The notes beneath the pieces were generated by a model. It made no database searches and was not told the DNA's origin. It saw only the letters and a program-made list of their open reading frames with translations. Shown piece by piece: positions 31,351-41,386 of a DNA stretch of 64,000 nucleotides. The stretch comes from Alistipes senegalensis (GTDB taxonomy: Bacteria > Pseudomonadota > Gammaproteobacteria > Burkholderiales > Burkholderiaceae_D). Positions within the stretch are counted from its first letter, which is position 1. The number at the start of each line of letters is the position of its first letter. The stretch spans positions 583,652 through 647,651 of the forward strand of contig JAMPER010000001.1 in NCBI GenBank assembly GCA_023664945.1, in the 5' to 3' direction. A program made the position numbers and the translations under genes.

Positions 31351-31438
31351 GGCGCGGTTTGTTGTGAAGCGGTTCAAGCCGGTATGATGGCATGTTTGGC
31401 TGCTGTTGTGCAGGTCTTTTGCCGGCGGCGGTGTGAAA

Positions 31439-33121
31439 ATGGACAGGTTGGGAATGAAAATGAGTGAAGCGGAACAGCAGGAGGCTATGGCATATGACGT
31501 TGTTATTGCAGGTGCCGGCCCGGCGGGCCTTGCTGCGGCTATCCGCCTGAAACAGCTGGCGCTTGAAAAAGGGCGGGATTGTTCTGTCTGTGTGCTGGAA
31601 AAAGGTTCGGAGCCGGGGGCGCATATTATTTCCGGGGCGGTGATGGATCCGGTTGCGATGGATGAGCTGCTTCCTTCGTGGCGGGAAAAGGATGCGTGCC
31701 CCGGGGCACCGGTTTTGGAGGAGAAATTTCTTTTCCTGGGCGAGAATCAGGTGTTTCAGATGCCTGATGTTTTGTTGCCACGGGCATTGAAAAACAAGGG
31801 GTGTTACCTGGTTTCGCTTTCCCGGCTGGTGCGCTGGCTGGCAGGCCAGGCAGAAAGCCTGGGGGTGGATGTATTTGCCGGTTTTGCCGCCGCAGAAATT
31901 TTGTATGGCGGCCAGGGGATGGAAGCGGTTACCGGCGTGGCAACCGGCCCGGCCGGGTTGGGGAAGAACGGGGAAAAAACACCGGTGTACCAGCCGGGAA
32001 TGGCAGTTAAGGCGGCCTATACGCTGTTTGCGGAAGGGGCGCGCGGCCATCTCGGCAAGGCGCTGGTTTCCCGGTTTTCGCTGGATGCAGAGCGTGATCC
32101 GCAAAGCTATACTTTGGCGCTCAAGGAGGTCTGGCGGGTTCCGGAAAGTGTACACCGGCCGGGGCTGGCTGTGCATACGGCAGGCTGGCCGCTGGGGCGG
32201 CAAACCTATGGCGGCGGGTTTGTTTACCACTTGCCGGATTGCCGCGTGGCGCTTGGCCTGATGACCGGGCTGGGGTATGCCAATCCTTATCTTTCGCCTT
32301 ACCAGGAATTCCAGCGTTTCAAGGCGCATCCTGCTATTGCACGTATCTTGCAAGGCGGGGAGTGCCTGGAATACGGTGCAAGGGCCATGGCCGCAGGCGG
32401 GCTTCAGGCGCTGCCCGGGCTGGTTTTTCCTGGCGGCGCGCTCCTGGGGTGCGATGCCGGGTTTATGAACGGTGCGCGATTGAAAGGTATCCATACGGCG
32501 ATCAAATCCGGGATGCTGGCGGCGGAAGCGGTTTTTGGGGCGCTGGAAGCTGGCAGGTGTCATGATGTGCCTAATGCCTATCCCCGTCTTTTCCGCCAGT
32601 CGTGGCTGTATGACGAGCTTTATCGTGCCCGCAATTTCAAGCCCGCCATGCGGTTTGGCCTGGTGCCCGGCGCGGCGCTTTTCGGGCTTGACCAGATGCT
32701 TTTTAAGGGACATGCTCCCTGGACACTTCACCGCAGCCAGCCGGATGATGCCTGCCTGAAAAAGGCGGCCTCGTGCATGCCTTTTTCCTATGATGCCGGA
32801 GCGGCCGCTGCCCGGCAGGCGGTTCTCTCGTCACTTTACTTTTCCGGTACGCATCACCGGGAAGACCAGCCTTCCCATTTGCTTTTGAAAGATGAGGAAG
32901 TGCCGGTTGCCATCAATCTGGCTGATTATGCCGGGCCGGAAGCGCGCTATTGCCCGGCGGCAGTTTATGAGTTTGCCACCGATGCGGCAGGTTTGCCGCG
33001 CCTCTGCATCCATGCCGCCAACTGCCTGCATTGCAAGACTTGCGATATCAAGGACCCTTCACAGAATATTGACTGGGTACCCCCGGAGGGCGGGGATGGC
33101 CCGGAGTACCGGGAGATGTAG
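31439..33121 (+). CDS. Electron-transfer flavoprotein-ubiquinone oxidoreductase
   Basis: About 560 aa. It passes electrons from acyl-CoA and related dehydrogenases, via ETF, into the quinone pool at the membrane. The FAD site GAGPAG is at about residues 25-30 in DVVIAGAGPAGLAAAIRLKQ. EPGAHIISGAVMDPVAMDELLP, GLMTGLGYANPYLSPYQEFQRFK and GCDAGFMNGARLKGIHTAIKSGMLAAEA are family motifs. The C-terminal [4Fe-4S] motif is C-x5-C-x2-C-x2-C in CIHAANCLHCKTC. Several starts are possible (31439, 31454, 31460). No ETF subunit genes are nearby. Confidence 0.95.
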   Translation: MDRLGMKMSEAEQQEAMAYDVVIAGAGPAGLAAAIRLKQLALEKGRDCSVCVLEKGSEPGAHIISGAVMDPVAMDELLPSWREKDACPGAPVLEEKFLFLGENQVFQMPDVLLPRALKNKGCYLVSLSRLVRWLAGQAESLGVDVFAGFAAAEILYGGQGMEAVTGVATGPAGLGKNGEKTPVYQPGMAVKAAYTLFAEGARGHLGKALVSRFSLDAERDPQSYTLALKEVWRVPESVHRPGLAVHTAGWPLGRQTYGGGFVYHLPDCRVALGLMTGLGYANPYLSPYQEFQRFKAHPAIARILQGGECLEYGARAMAAGGLQALPGLVFPGGALLGCDAGFMNGARLKGIHTAIKSGMLAAEAVFGALEAGRCHDVPNAYPRLFRQSWLYDELYRARNFKPAMRFGLVPGAALFGLDQMLFKGHAPWTLHRSQPDDACLKKAASCMPFSYDAGAAAARQAVLSSLYFSGTHHREDQPSHLLLKDEEVPVAINLADYAGPEARYCPAAVYEFATDAAGLPRLCIHAANCLHCKTCDIKDPSQNIDWVPPEGGDGPEYREM

Positions 33122-33141
33122 GCGGAGTCAGTCTCCAGGAA

Positions 33142-33168
33142 GTGACAGATAAATCGTGGCATTATAAT
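33142..33168 (+). promoter_or_regulatory. Possible promoter of the A+T-rich island genes
   Basis: A perfect -10 hexamer TATAAT (33163-33168) is preceded by GTGACA (33142-33147) at a short spacer of 15. It lies about 100 bp before the first island gene. A 7-bp inverted repeat, ATGGCAT/ATGCCAT (33193-33211), follows. Confidence 0.35.
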
Positions 33169-33270
33169 AAGTTAGATATTTTTAGTTTTCTGATGGCATC
33201 CATAATGCCATATAGGTATTTTAGAGTTGAACAAATATTTCATTGTTGTTTGAAAAATCTTAAATAATGA

Positions 33271-34467
33271 TTGTTATGGAAATTTTTGTTTCAAAACTGG
33301 ACAGACTATAGGATTTTCATTTTTCTTTTTTTTATTTTATGGGGGATAGTGTATTTGGTATGGAGGGTTGCTGCAAAAAAGAAAAGTGATGATAGACCTT
33401 ATATCATAGATATTATTTTATTCATTTTGGTAAAAATAGGTAACATGGCAAGAAAGAAGCAACGGGACATATTGGCTGAAGAATATTTGAGGCATCTTGC
33501 AGAAAACGATGAGCTGGATTTAAATATCATAAATGATGATAAAGGGGGAAGAGACAGGACATTAATGGTGATTTTTCTTATCGTTGGGCTGGTGTTGATT
33601 ATAGTTGTTGGGGGATTATTCTTTGTCAAGATGAACCAGATTGGGGAAGGGAAGAAAATATTTGAAGCCAAGATTAATGAAGAACAAAAAGTGCAAGATA
33701 ACGACAAGGAGACAATGGTAAGTGCAAAAAGGATGGGGAAGATTATTTCAGATGGTATTGTTTATACGGTTGCCAACCATGCGTCTTTGTCTAATGAAAT
33801 CTTGAAGAGGCATTATGGAAGATATCATTCTGGATATCATTGTTATCTGAAAGAAATGGATGCGGATGATCGTTTCTGTATGGGCTTGGAACGTATTGAT
33901 TATATAGATAGTCAAGAAGGATCATATGTCTATATATTAGCGAGAGAGACTTATTTTTGGGAGGATGGACCAATTAAGGGGTGTCATTTTTGTGGGGGAA
34001 TGGTTGGCGTATTTGTGGCTAAATATATTGGGAATAGTCAATATAAGATAGTTGCCAAGAATCCAGAGTTGTTGGTCGGTTATTGGGGACGTCCCCCTGA
34101 GAAATGGAACTTTCTAAAGTTCGGCACAGACCTCTGGGGCTATCAGTCAGAGGCTGGGAGCATGACGCAAGGGCATAACTGGATGGAATATGTCTTGTTG
34201 ATTCCACGTAACGGCGTGGTTCGGGATAGTTATATTCTTTATCATTATGATTATGAAAATTTGGATGGCAGAAAAGTAAATTTAAATGCTTCTCTTGTTC
34301 TTGATCCTTCAAAACAGAGCGGAAGTATTTATTCGATCATCTCTACAGTTTCCGGCGTGTATAATGGTCAATTATTGCATAATAGGCTGTTCAGAATTTC
34401 CTTCGATGAGAAATTGGGGAAATATAAAGTGCCGGCTGAATATAAAGGGTTATTCGGGGATATATAA
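33271..34467 (+). CDS. Unrecognised membrane-anchored protein, A+T-rich island
   Basis: 398 aa from a TTG at 33271; an ATG at 33445 (340 aa) has a slightly better ribosome-binding site. I do not recognise the family. With the long start there are two or three hydrophobic segments: about 14-32 (IFLFFILWGIVYLVWRVA), a weaker one at 45-57, and a strong one at about 95-120 (VIFLIVGLVLIIVVGGLFFV). A charged segment and a 250-residue probably periplasmic domain follow. That domain has four cysteines, including CHFCGG, and many Tyr, Trp and Gly. Base composition and codon use are far more A+T-rich than neighbouring genes, suggesting transfer. The next gene starts 17 bp downstream. Confidence 0.6.
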   Translation: MLWKFLFQNWTDYRIFIFLFFILWGIVYLVWRVAAKKKSDDRPYIIDIILFILVKIGNMARKKQRDILAEEYLRHLAENDELDLNIINDDKGGRDRTLMVIFLIVGLVLIIVVGGLFFVKMNQIGEGKKIFEAKINEEQKVQDNDKETMVSAKRMGKIISDGIVYTVANHASLSNEILKRHYGRYHSGYHCYLKEMDADDRFCMGLERIDYIDSQEGSYVYILARETYFWEDGPIKGCHFCGGMVGVFVAKYIGNSQYKIVAKNPELLVGYWGRPPEKWNFLKFGTDLWGYQSEAGSMTQGHNWMEYVLLIPRNGVVRDSYILYHYDYENLDGRKVNLNASLVLDPSKQSGSIYSIISTVSGVYNGQLLHNRLFRISFDEKLGKYKVPAEYKGLFGDI

Positions 34468-34484
34468 TGGATAGGTGATGGATT

Positions 34485-35199
34485 ATGAAAGAAAATAAGG
34501 CGATGGTTTTGGGGTGTTTGTTAGTGATTGTTTTATCTGGGATATCTATAGGTTGTTCGGGCAAGAGTAGCGTTGTTGGGGATATTTCTATGGGGATTTT
34601 TTCCGGGTGTGTTGTCGCCTTTGCTTCTTCAATTATTAATTATTTTCCTAAGAAGACAAGAAGTTATTAATAGAATGAAGGCTAATGCGCCGGTTATCTA
34701 TATGAATATGTTAGCGATATGCAAAATTATAAACAACATTATTTTTCATCTTGCTGCTGTTCAAAAAATTGATGAAGCCAACTTTACTAATATAGATTCC
34801 TTTTTTGATAAAAGCATCAAACTTGTTGATGATGTTGGGCGTGAATTATATTCGGCATTTTATGAGAAAGAACGTTTTTTTATCGCATTTGAAAAAATTC
34901 TTCAGTGCCGACAGGTTTTGTTGGGCTTTAGATCAGATTTAATTCGCTTGCATATAGACGCCATAAGAAATGGCTGGGTTAATTGTTTTCCTATGCCTAA
35001 AATAACCTGCCAATTTGCAATGCCTTTTAGCAGAGAAGGTTTCAATTTAAGGATGGATAATATGAGGAAGGATATAGAGTCCTTAATGACTATTCTTGAG
35101 TCTATATGTGAGAAATACCTTTTTGGGAGAGATGGAAAATGGAGAGATATGAAGCCAAACTTGGAGAAATATGCTGATTCAATGAGCCAGTTATATTAG
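34485..35199 (+). pseudogene. Frameshifted gene for a small membrane protein with helical domain
   Basis: The first frame starts at ATG 34485 with a good AGGTGAT site and encodes two hydrophobic segments (AMVLGCLLVIVLSGISIGC and GIFSGCVVAFASSIINYF), then stops near 34670. The next frame continues to 35199 with about 185 residues of charged helical protein (LRRQEVINRMKANAPVIYMN...LEKYADSMSQLY). If the TTTT at 34643-34646 were TTT, the two would join as IINYFLRRQEVINRMK, giving a protein of about 237 aa. This may be a disabling mutation, a base-calling error or a programmed +1 shift. The family is not recognised. Codon use is A+T-rich, like the gene before it, and the two probably form an operon. 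Confidence 0.55.
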
Positions 35200-35407
35200 A
35201 TAACTAAAAGAAGCATGGTGCATTTTGATTGCCAATCAAGACAAAGAATCTTGATGAAAGTGCAAAGAGATTTATTTCTTGATTGCAAGGGTGCACATGG
35301 TTGCGAATGATTTCGGAAAACAACGGAAACCGCTCCAAGATACAATTTTCTATTTTTAAATAGGATGATTGTGCATTGAAGAAAATAGCAACCAAGAACT
35401 TGGCATT

Positions 35408-35492
35408 TGGTGCCCACGGAGGGATTTGAACCCCCACGTCTCGCGACACATGGACCTGAACCATGCGCGTCTACCAATTCCGCCACGTGGGC
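35408..35492 (-). tRNA. tRNA-Leu (anticodon CAG)
   Basis: 85 nt including encoded CCA on the minus strand. The acceptor GCCCACG pairs with CGTGGGC, the D-arm contains TTGGTAGACGC, the anticodon loop is TTCAGGT (anticodon CAG, reading CUG), the variable arm is long and the T-arm contains GGTTCAAATCC. Its 3' end faces the A+T-rich island, the usual orientation of a tRNA attachment site. Confidence 0.95.
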
Positions 35493-35724
35493 AATATCCT
35501 GAAAGGATGGCTCTGCCAAAGATGAGTGCTGATTTGTATTATGCTTCAGCAGAGGTTGGCTATTTTATCAGGATTCGCGGTAAAGTCAATTGTCTTGCGT
35601 TTCAGGGTGAAAAGCGCCAATATGGCGCTTGGGGCGTTTCCCGGCGCTATTCCTGTTGCGGCGGCTTTGTTGCATTGCTGCCGGGGCGGCCGGTTTTTCC
35701 AATTTCGAGTAAAGACGGATTCCT

Positions 35725-38136
35725 TTGAACCAATATCCTTATCCTATTCCCGAGAGGGAAGCTATTCTTGAGGTGCTCCGGCAGGCATCAGGCGGCCTGA
35801 GCGCAAAAGCGATTGCCAAGGCGTTGCAGGTGAAGCGGAGCGAGATGGAGGGGCTGATGCGCCGCCTTGATGCCATGCAGCGTGACGGGCAGCTGAATTT
35901 TGCCGCTGCCGATGGTTATACGCTCAGCGCAACCCGGTTTATTGCAGGACAGGTCAGCGGCCATCCTGACGGGTATGGTTTTTTGCTGCCGGATGAGGGC
36001 GGGGAAGATATTTATCTTTCCGAGAAGGAGATGCAGAAGGTGATGAACGGCGATCGCGTGCAGGTGCGCGTGATCGCCGCCGACCGCAGGGGGCGCTGCG
36101 AGGGGACGATTGTGGAGGTGCTTTCGCGGGCACATACACATGTGGTGGGGCGCTTGCTGCATGAAAAGGGGGTGTGGCTGATTGCGCCGGAAGACCGCCG
36201 GATTGTGCACGATATTATTGTGGAAAAACCGCCGAAGCATGCGAAGGCCGGGCAGTTTGTCAATGCCCGGCTGGTGACGCAGCCTTCGCGTTATGCCCAG
36301 CCGCTGGCGCAGGTTGTCGAGGTGCTGGGCGGCATGGATGATCCGGGTATCGAGATTGAGATTGCCGTGCGCAAGTTTGGCCTGCCGCATGTTTTTTCCG
36401 AGGCGGCGATGGCGCGCGCGGCAGGGTTGCCGGATACGGTGCGGCCTGCCGACAAGGCGAGCCGGGTGGATTTGCGCGATGTGCCTTTTGTGACGATTGA
36501 CGGCGAGGATGCGCGCGATTTTGATGATGCGGTTTATTGCGAGCCTGTTGGGGAGGACGGTGTGGCGGGGTATCGCCTTTTGGTGGCGATTGCGGATGTA
36601 AGCCATTATGTGCGGCCGGGGGATGCGATTGACCAGGATGCGCTGCTGCGCTCGACTTCGGTTTATTTCCCGCGGCGGGTAATTCCCATGTTGCCGGAAA
36701 AGCTCTCGAACGGGCTGTGTTCGTTGAATCCGCAGGTGGAGAGGCTGGCGCTGGTATGCGATATGGTGATTGGGCCGGATGGCCAGACCGGGGCTTACCA
36801 GTTTTATCCGGCGGTAATTTGTTCGGCTGCACGGATGACTTATACGGCGGTTGCCTCAATCCTGGAAAGCCCGCGCGGGCCGGAAGCGGCGGTTCATGCG
36901 GCGGTTGTGCCGCATATCCGTAATTTGTTTGCGGTGTACCAGGCGCTTTTCGGGGCGCGGGAAAAGCGCGGGGCGATTGATTTTGAGACGGTGGAAACCT
37001 ATATTGTCAGCAACGAGGCTGGCAAGATTGAGAAGATTTTGCCCCGGGTGCGCAATGATGCACACAAGCTGATTGAGGAGTGTATGTTGGCGGCGAATGT
37101 GTGTGCTGCGGATTTGCTGATCCGGCACCGGCATCCGTGCGTTTACCGTATTCATGGCGCGCCGGACGGGGAAAAACTGGATCAGGTTCGCGCTTTCCTG
37201 GCGCCGCTGGGGTTGCGCCTGGGCGGGGGGAATTCGCCGCAGCCTTCGGATTATGCCGCGTTGATCAAACAGGTGTTGCCGCGCCCGGATGCGCCGCTTT
37301 TGCAGACGATGTTATTGCGTTCCATGCAGCAGGCGGTGTACAGCCCGGATAATATCGGCCATTTTGGCCTGGCGTATCAGGCTTATACCCATTTCACCAG
37401 CCCGATTCGCCGGTATCCGGATTTGCTGGTGCATCGCGCTATCAAGGCGATTTTGCAGGGCAAGTGTTATGAACCGTCCGGGATTGACCGGCAGGTGCTG
37501 AACCGGAATATTTCCAATACGATGCGCCGCCAGATGAACAGGAACCGGATGGAGGGCAAGGTTACCGGCACGCCGGAGGATTCGATTTGGCATGCGCTGG
37601 GGCTGCATTGTTCGGCGAATGAGCGGCGGGCGGACGAGGCTTCGCGCGATGTGGAGGCCTGGCTGAAGTGTTATTTCATCAAGGACAGGCTGGGCGAGCA
37701 TTTCAGCGGGACGATTTCGGGCGTTGCGCCGTTTGGCATTTTTGTGCAGCTGGATGATCTGTATATTGAAGGCATGGTGCATGTGACGGATCTGGGCAAG
37801 GATTATTACCAGTTTGACGAGGTGCGCCATGAATTGCGGGGCGAGCGTTCGGGGGTGCGTTACCAGTTGACGGACAGGGTAATGGTTCAGATCAGCCGGG
37901 TTGACCTGGACAGCCGCCAGATTGATTTGGCGGTGATAGACGGGCCGTTCAAGGCGGCGCAGAAACAGGAAAAATCCGGCGGGGACAGCCCGGCAAGGCC
38001 GGTTTTTGAGCGGTTCAAGAAGCGTGGGGTATCACAGCTGGAGGAATCGCCCGGGTTGCCGCCGGAAACCGGCGCGGCGGGGAGCGCCGGCAGGGCCAAG
38101 GGGAAGCGGGCTGAAACACGGAAGAAACGCCGATGA
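35725..38136 (+). CDS. rnr: Ribonuclease R
   Basis: 803 aa from TTG 35725 ([15 protein letters not shown]). It is a 3'-5' exoribonuclease that degrades structured RNA. In order: an N-terminal winged-helix region, cold-shock domains (about 75-215), the RNB catalytic domain with [18 protein letters not shown] carrying the catalytic aspartates, [17 protein letters not shown], and the C-terminal S1 domain ([29 protein letters not shown]). A basic tail ([12 protein letters not shown]) follows. The stop overlaps the rlmB start by 4 bp, the standard rnr-rlmB pair. Confidence 0.97.
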   Translation: MNQYPYPIPEREAILEVLRQASGGLSAKAIAKALQVKRSEMEGLMRRLDAMQRDGQLNFAAADGYTLSATRFIAGQVSGHPDGYGFLLPDEGGEDIYLSEKEMQKVMNGDRVQVRVIAADRRGRCEGTIVEVLSRAHTHVVGRLLHEKGVWLIAPEDRRIVHDIIVEKPPKHAKAGQFVNARLVTQPSRYAQPLAQVVEVLGGMDDPGIEIEIAVRKFGLPHVFSEAAMARAAGLPDTVRPADKASRVDLRDVPFVTIDGEDARDFDDAVYCEPVGEDGVAGYRLLVAIADVSHYVRPGDAIDQDALLRSTSVYFPRRVIPMLPEKLSNGLCSLNPQVERLALVCDMVIGPDGQTGAYQFYPAVICSAARMTYTAVASILESPRGPEAAVHAAVVPHIRNLFAVYQALFGAREKRGAIDFETVETYIVSNEAGKIEKILPRVRNDAHKLIEECMLAANVCAADLLIRHRHPCVYRIHGAPDGEKLDQVRAFLAPLGLRLGGGNSPQPSDYAALIKQVLPRPDAPLLQTMLLRSMQQAVYSPDNIGHFGLAYQAYTHFTSPIRRYPDLLVHRAIKAILQGKCYEPSGIDRQVLNRNISNTMRRQMNRNRMEGKVTGTPEDSIWHALGLHCSANERRADEASRDVEAWLKCYFIKDRLGEHFSGTISGVAPFGIFVQLDDLYIEGMVHVTDLGKDYYQFDEVRHELRGERSGVRYQLTDRVMVQISRVDLDSRQIDLAVIDGPFKAAQKQEKSGGDSPARPVFERFKKRGVSQLEESPGLPPETGAAGSAGRAKGKRAETRKKRR

Positions 38137-38873
38137 AAAAGGATATGGTTTTTGGGTTTCATGCTGTTACGGCGCGGCTGCGGCATGAGGCATCGTCTGT
38201 GGAAGCGGTTTATTATGATGCATCGCGTTCGGACCGCCGTATGCAGGATTTGCTTAGGCTGGCTGGCGAGATGGGTGTGAGGGTGGTTCAGGCAGACGAG
38301 AAGCGGCTTTTCAGCCTGGCAGGTTCGCCCCGGCATCAGGGGGTGGCTGCCCGTGCGGCGGTGCTTTCGCCGGCGCGTACGCTGGATGAGCTTTTGGATG
38401 CAGTTCAGGAGCCGCCGCTTTTGCTGGTGCTGGATGGCATTACCGACCCGCATAACCTAGGGGCTTGCCTGAGGGTGGCAGACAGCGCCGGGGCGCATGC
38501 GGTTATTGTGCCGCGGGACAGGTCTGTCGGGCTGAATGCAACGGTGGCGAAGGTGGCCAGCGGCGCGGCCGGGGTGGTGCCTTATATTGCGGTGACGAAT
38601 CTGGCCAGGGCGCTGCGTGAATTGAAGGAGCGGGATATTTGCGTTATCGGCACGGCAGATACGGCGGAAATGTCGCTTTATGATGCAGACCTGACGGGCG
38701 GGATTGCGCTGGTGATGGGCTCGGAAGGACAGGGTATGCGCCGCCTGACGCGGGAAACCTGTGATGTGCTGGCAGGTATTCCCATGTTCGGGCAGGTGGA
38801 AAGCCTGAATGTTTCGGTGGCTTCGGGGGTTTGCCTGTATGAGGCCAGACGCCAGCGCCTTGCCGCCGGGTAG
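38133..38873 (+). CDS. rlmB: 23S rRNA (guanosine-2'-O-)-methyltransferase RlmB
   Basis: 246 aa SpoU-family enzyme that methylates G2251 (E. coli numbering) in the 23S P-loop. The N-terminal RNA-binding domain precedes the trefoil-knot domain with [72 protein letters not shown] and [23 protein letters not shown] complete the SAM site. It overlaps rnr (ATGA), so the two are translationally coupled. Confidence 0.97.
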   Translation: MKKDMVFGFHAVTARLRHEASSVEAVYYDASRSDRRMQDLLRLAGEMGVRVVQADEKRLFSLAGSPRHQGVAARAAVLSPARTLDELLDAVQEPPLLLVLDGITDPHNLGACLRVADSAGAHAVIVPRDRSVGLNATVAKVASGAAGVVPYIAVTNLARALRELKERDICVIGTADTAEMSLYDADLTGGIALVMGSEGQGMRRLTRETCDVLAGIPMFGQVESLNVSVASGVCLYEARRQRLAAG

Positions 38874-38949
38874 CCTGTTTTTGCCCGGATTTGTACGGGG
38901 CAGGACAAACAGGCTATTATCTGCTTCCTGATCTTTTTTTGGTAGTTCC

Positions 38950-39708
38950 ATGTTTCGACATCTTCGCGATGATATTGCCAGTATTCTTGAACGCGATCCG
39001 GCTGCGCGGAATGCGTGGGAGGTGCTGACGTGCTATCCGGGGCTGCATGCCATTCTCCTGCATCGTATTTCGCATTGGCTTTGGCAGCGCAGGCTGCGCT
39101 GGCTGGGCCGTTTCCTTTCTTCGCTGTCGCGGCTTCTGACCGGTATTGAAATCCATCCTGGCGCGGTGATTGGACGCCGGGTTTTCATTGACCACGGTTT
39201 TGGCGTGGTGATTGGCGAGACGGCTGAAGTGGGCGATGACTGCACGATTTACCAGGGCGTGACGCTGGGCGGCACTTCGCTGGCGGAGGGGAAGAAGCGC
39301 CACCCGACGCTTGGCAGCGGGGTGATTGTGGGAGCGGGCGCGCAGCTCCTGGGCAATTTTACGGTGGGGGAAAATGCCAAGGTGGGCTCCAATGCGGTGG
39401 TGGTGCGTGAGATTCCTGCCGGGGCAACGGCGGTGGGCAACCCGGCGCGGATTATTCTCCAGACGGACAGGGAGCGGGAAAATGACGCGGCATCCCGGCT
39501 TTTTTCTTCTTACGGGATTGCGCCGAAAGGGGATGACCCGTTGTACAAGGCGCTGCGCGGGCTGATCAATAATGCGGCGGCGCAGGAGGCGCAGCTGAAA
39601 AATCTCCGGCAGGCCCTGGAGAATGCCGGTATTGAGTGTGAAGATGCGCCGGAAGAAGAAAAGGTGGATATGAAACAGCTGGAACAGCTGGAGCGGCTGG
39701 TGGAGTGA
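38950..39708 (+). CDS. cysE: Serine O-acetyltransferase
   Basis: 252 aa. It makes O-acetylserine from serine and acetyl-CoA, the first step of cysteine synthesis. The N-terminal helical part (MFRHLRDDIASILERDPAARNAWEVLTCYPGLHAILLHRISHWLW) leads into the left-handed beta-helix of hexapeptide repeats: GIEIHPGAVIGRRVFIDHGFGVVIGETAEVGDDCTIYQGVTLGGT. The C-terminal tail of about 65 residues after LGNFTVGENAKVGSNAVVV is longer than in the short cysE class and ends in an acidic stretch. It follows rlmB by 76 bp. Confidence 0.95.
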   Translation: MFRHLRDDIASILERDPAARNAWEVLTCYPGLHAILLHRISHWLWQRRLRWLGRFLSSLSRLLTGIEIHPGAVIGRRVFIDHGFGVVIGETAEVGDDCTIYQGVTLGGTSLAEGKKRHPTLGSGVIVGAGAQLLGNFTVGENAKVGSNAVVVREIPAGATAVGNPARIILQTDRERENDAASRLFSSYGIAPKGDDPLYKALRGLINNAAAQEAQLKNLRQALENAGIECEDAPEEEKVDMKQLEQLERLVE

Positions 39709-39716
39709 CCGGAGGC

Positions 39717-39752
39717 GGTAAAGCCGCATGGCGGAGGCGATGCGGCTTTACC
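39717..39752. terminator. Inverted repeat between convergent cysE and asd
   Basis: GGTAAAGCCGCAT (39717-39729) and ATGCGGCTTTACC (39740-39752) form a perfect 13-bp stem around a 10-base loop. It begins 9 bp after the cysE stop and ends 9 bp before the asd stop. There is no T-tract, but position and symmetry suit a shared terminator or 3' mRNA stabiliser. Confidence 0.55.
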
Positions 39753-39760
39753 CGGCGGGA

Positions 39761-41365
39761 TTATCGGGAGGCTGCGCCGGTTTGCTGTTGATACTGCCGG
39801 TAGTAGCTGTCCATCAGGGTGCGCACGGCATGGCCGATGCGGGTGTATTCCACTTCGGTCAGGTTGGCAAGCGAGACGCGGGCGGAAGGATGGGTTGTGC
39901 CAAAGCCTGCGCCGGGCAAAAGTACCACACCGGCGTGTTCTGCCAGCTTGAAAAGGAATTCGTTGGGCTTGAGTGTTTTCAGGAACCACTGAACAAAATC
40001 TTTCCCGTAAAGGGCTGCGCCCTGGGTTTCCATGTTGAGCAGGTGGTAATAGGCGACGGTGTTTTCATCATGTACCGGCCGGATGCCCTGGTCGCGATAG
40101 AGGGCGTCAAGCCGGTGGCGGATGAGGCGCTTCATGGCCTGCTTGTAATCGTCGTTTTCATCCATTAGCGCAAACAGCGAGAACAGGACCATTTGTACCT
40201 GTGCGGGGGTGGCCAGCCCTGCTGTGTGGTTGAGCGCCACGGTACGGCTGTCGGCTACCAGCCGGTCGATGAAGGGCAGGTTGCGCGGGCTGGTGGTGAT
40301 GGAGCGGTAGCGCCCGTCCAGCGTTTGTTTTATGTCTTCCGGCAGCTGGCTTATTTTTTTGTCCAGGATATTGTCTTCATGAAGCGCAATGACGCCAAGA
40401 CGCCATCCGGTTGCGCCAAAGTATTTGGAAAAGGAATACACGAGGATGGTGTTATGCGGGCAGGTGGCGAAAAGGGAGGTGAAGTTGTCGGCAAAGGTGC
40501 CGTAAACATCATCGGTGAGAATGATGAGCTCCGGCCGTTTTTTGATGATTTCAGCCAGGCAGGCCAGGTCTTCATCCGAGATGCGCACAGAGGGCGGATT
40601 GCTGGGGTTGACCAGGAAGAATGCCTTGATTTGCGGGTCCAGCAGTTTGTCGAGTTCGGCCTTGCCGTATTGCCATTTTCCTTCTGCACTGGCATTGATG
40701 CCGATTTCTTTTAGCTGGTAGTCGTTCAGTTCGGGGATTTCGATGTAGGGGGTAAAAATCGGCATGCCCAGTGCGATGGCATCGTCCTTTTTAAGGATGC
40801 GGTTGGCTTTCAGGGAGGAGAAGAGGTAGGTCATGGCGGCAGTGCCGCCTTCCACGGCAAAGAGGCTGAAGTTGCCCTTGAAGGGGGTGCAGCCAATCAT
40901 TTCCTTGCGGAGGTATTCTCTGACGATTTTTTCCGAGAGGGAAAGCATACGGTCCGGCACCGGGTACATGCAACCCAGGATGCCTTCGCACATTTCATAG
41001 ATAAATTCGCTGGCAGGCAGCCCCAGGTGGTCGCGCACGTAGGAAACCGCTTTCCGGATGAAGCTGACGCCCGGCAGATGGCGGTATTCGTTGGTGAAGA
41101 TATCAAACCGGCCTTCCAGCCCTTCTTTTTGCGGGAAGCCGCCGACTCCCTGCGGCATGTAGGAAAAGGCGCGTTCGGATTCCTGCATGGCGAAAATGCC
41201 GAGCTGGAAAAAGGCATGTCGCGGTTCTGTTGCCAGGAAGTTGGGATTGCCGCGCCCGGCGTTCAAAAGGAGCTGCGCTTTGCTTCTTGAGGCGGTATCC
41301 ATGAGGAAGTTTTTCAGTTCAAACGGGCTTAGGGAGGACAGTTCCTGGAGGTTGGGCGTATTCAT
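39761..41365 (-). CDS. asd: Aspartate 4-decarboxylase (bifunctional aspartate aminotransferase/beta-decarboxylase)
   Basis: 534 aa. A fold-type I PLP enzyme that converts L-aspartate to L-alanine and CO2. The Schiff-base lysine is K314 in VYSFSKYFGATGWRLG. FLVNPSNPPSVRISDEDLA and ILTDDVYGTFADNF are conserved aminotransferase motifs, and the N-terminal MNTPNLQELSSLSPFELKNFLMD extension is typical of AsdA. The gene follows aspT by 21 bp. Together they make an aspartate-in/alanine-out cycle in which intracellular decarboxylation consumes a proton. Not to be confused with aspartate-semialdehyde dehydrogenase, also called asd. Confidence 0.93.
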   Translation of the reverse strand: MNTPNLQELSSLSPFELKNFLMDTASRSKAQLLLNAGRGNPNFLATEPRHAFFQLGIFAMQESERAFSYMPQGVGGFPQKEGLEGRFDIFTNEYRHLPGVSFIRKAVSYVRDHLGLPASEFIYEMCEGILGCMYPVPDRMLSLSEKIVREYLRKEMIGCTPFKGNFSLFAVEGGTAAMTYLFSSLKANRILKKDDAIALGMPIFTPYIEIPELNDYQLKEIGINASAEGKWQYGKAELDKLLDPQIKAFFLVNPSNPPSVRISDEDLACLAEIIKKRPELIILTDDVYGTFADNFTSLFATCPHNTILVYSFSKYFGATGWRLGVIALHEDNILDKKISQLPEDIKQTLDGRYRSITTSPRNLPFIDRLVADSRTVALNHTAGLATPAQVQMVLFSLFALMDENDDYKQAMKRLIRHRLDALYRDQGIRPVHDENTVAYYHLLNMETQGAALYGKDFVQWFLKTLKPNEFLFKLAEHAGVVLLPGAGFGTTHPSARVSLANLTEVEYTRIGHAVRTLMDSYYRQYQQQTGAASR

Positions 41366-41386
41366 TGTCGGTTCCTTTCAGTCAGG

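Noticed and set aside
31070..32731. Leftward open frame of 553 codons
   Set aside because: Antisense to the ETF-ubiquinone oxidoreductase gene, with low-complexity His/Arg/Pro-rich translation typical of a shadow frame.
33193..33211. Inverted repeat ATGGCAT/ATGCCAT as an attachment site
   Set aside because: It does not match the tRNA-Leu(CAG) 3' end or the flank near 35400, so there is no direct-repeat evidence for integration there.
33122..35407. Phage-defence system interpretation of the island
   Set aside because: No nuclease, NTPase, toxin or cyclase motif can be seen in either protein, and there are no defence neighbours, so calling it defence would be guesswork.
35196..35519. Leftward frames across 35196-35519
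   Set aside because: They translate tRNA-Leu(CAG) and flanking non-coding DNA.
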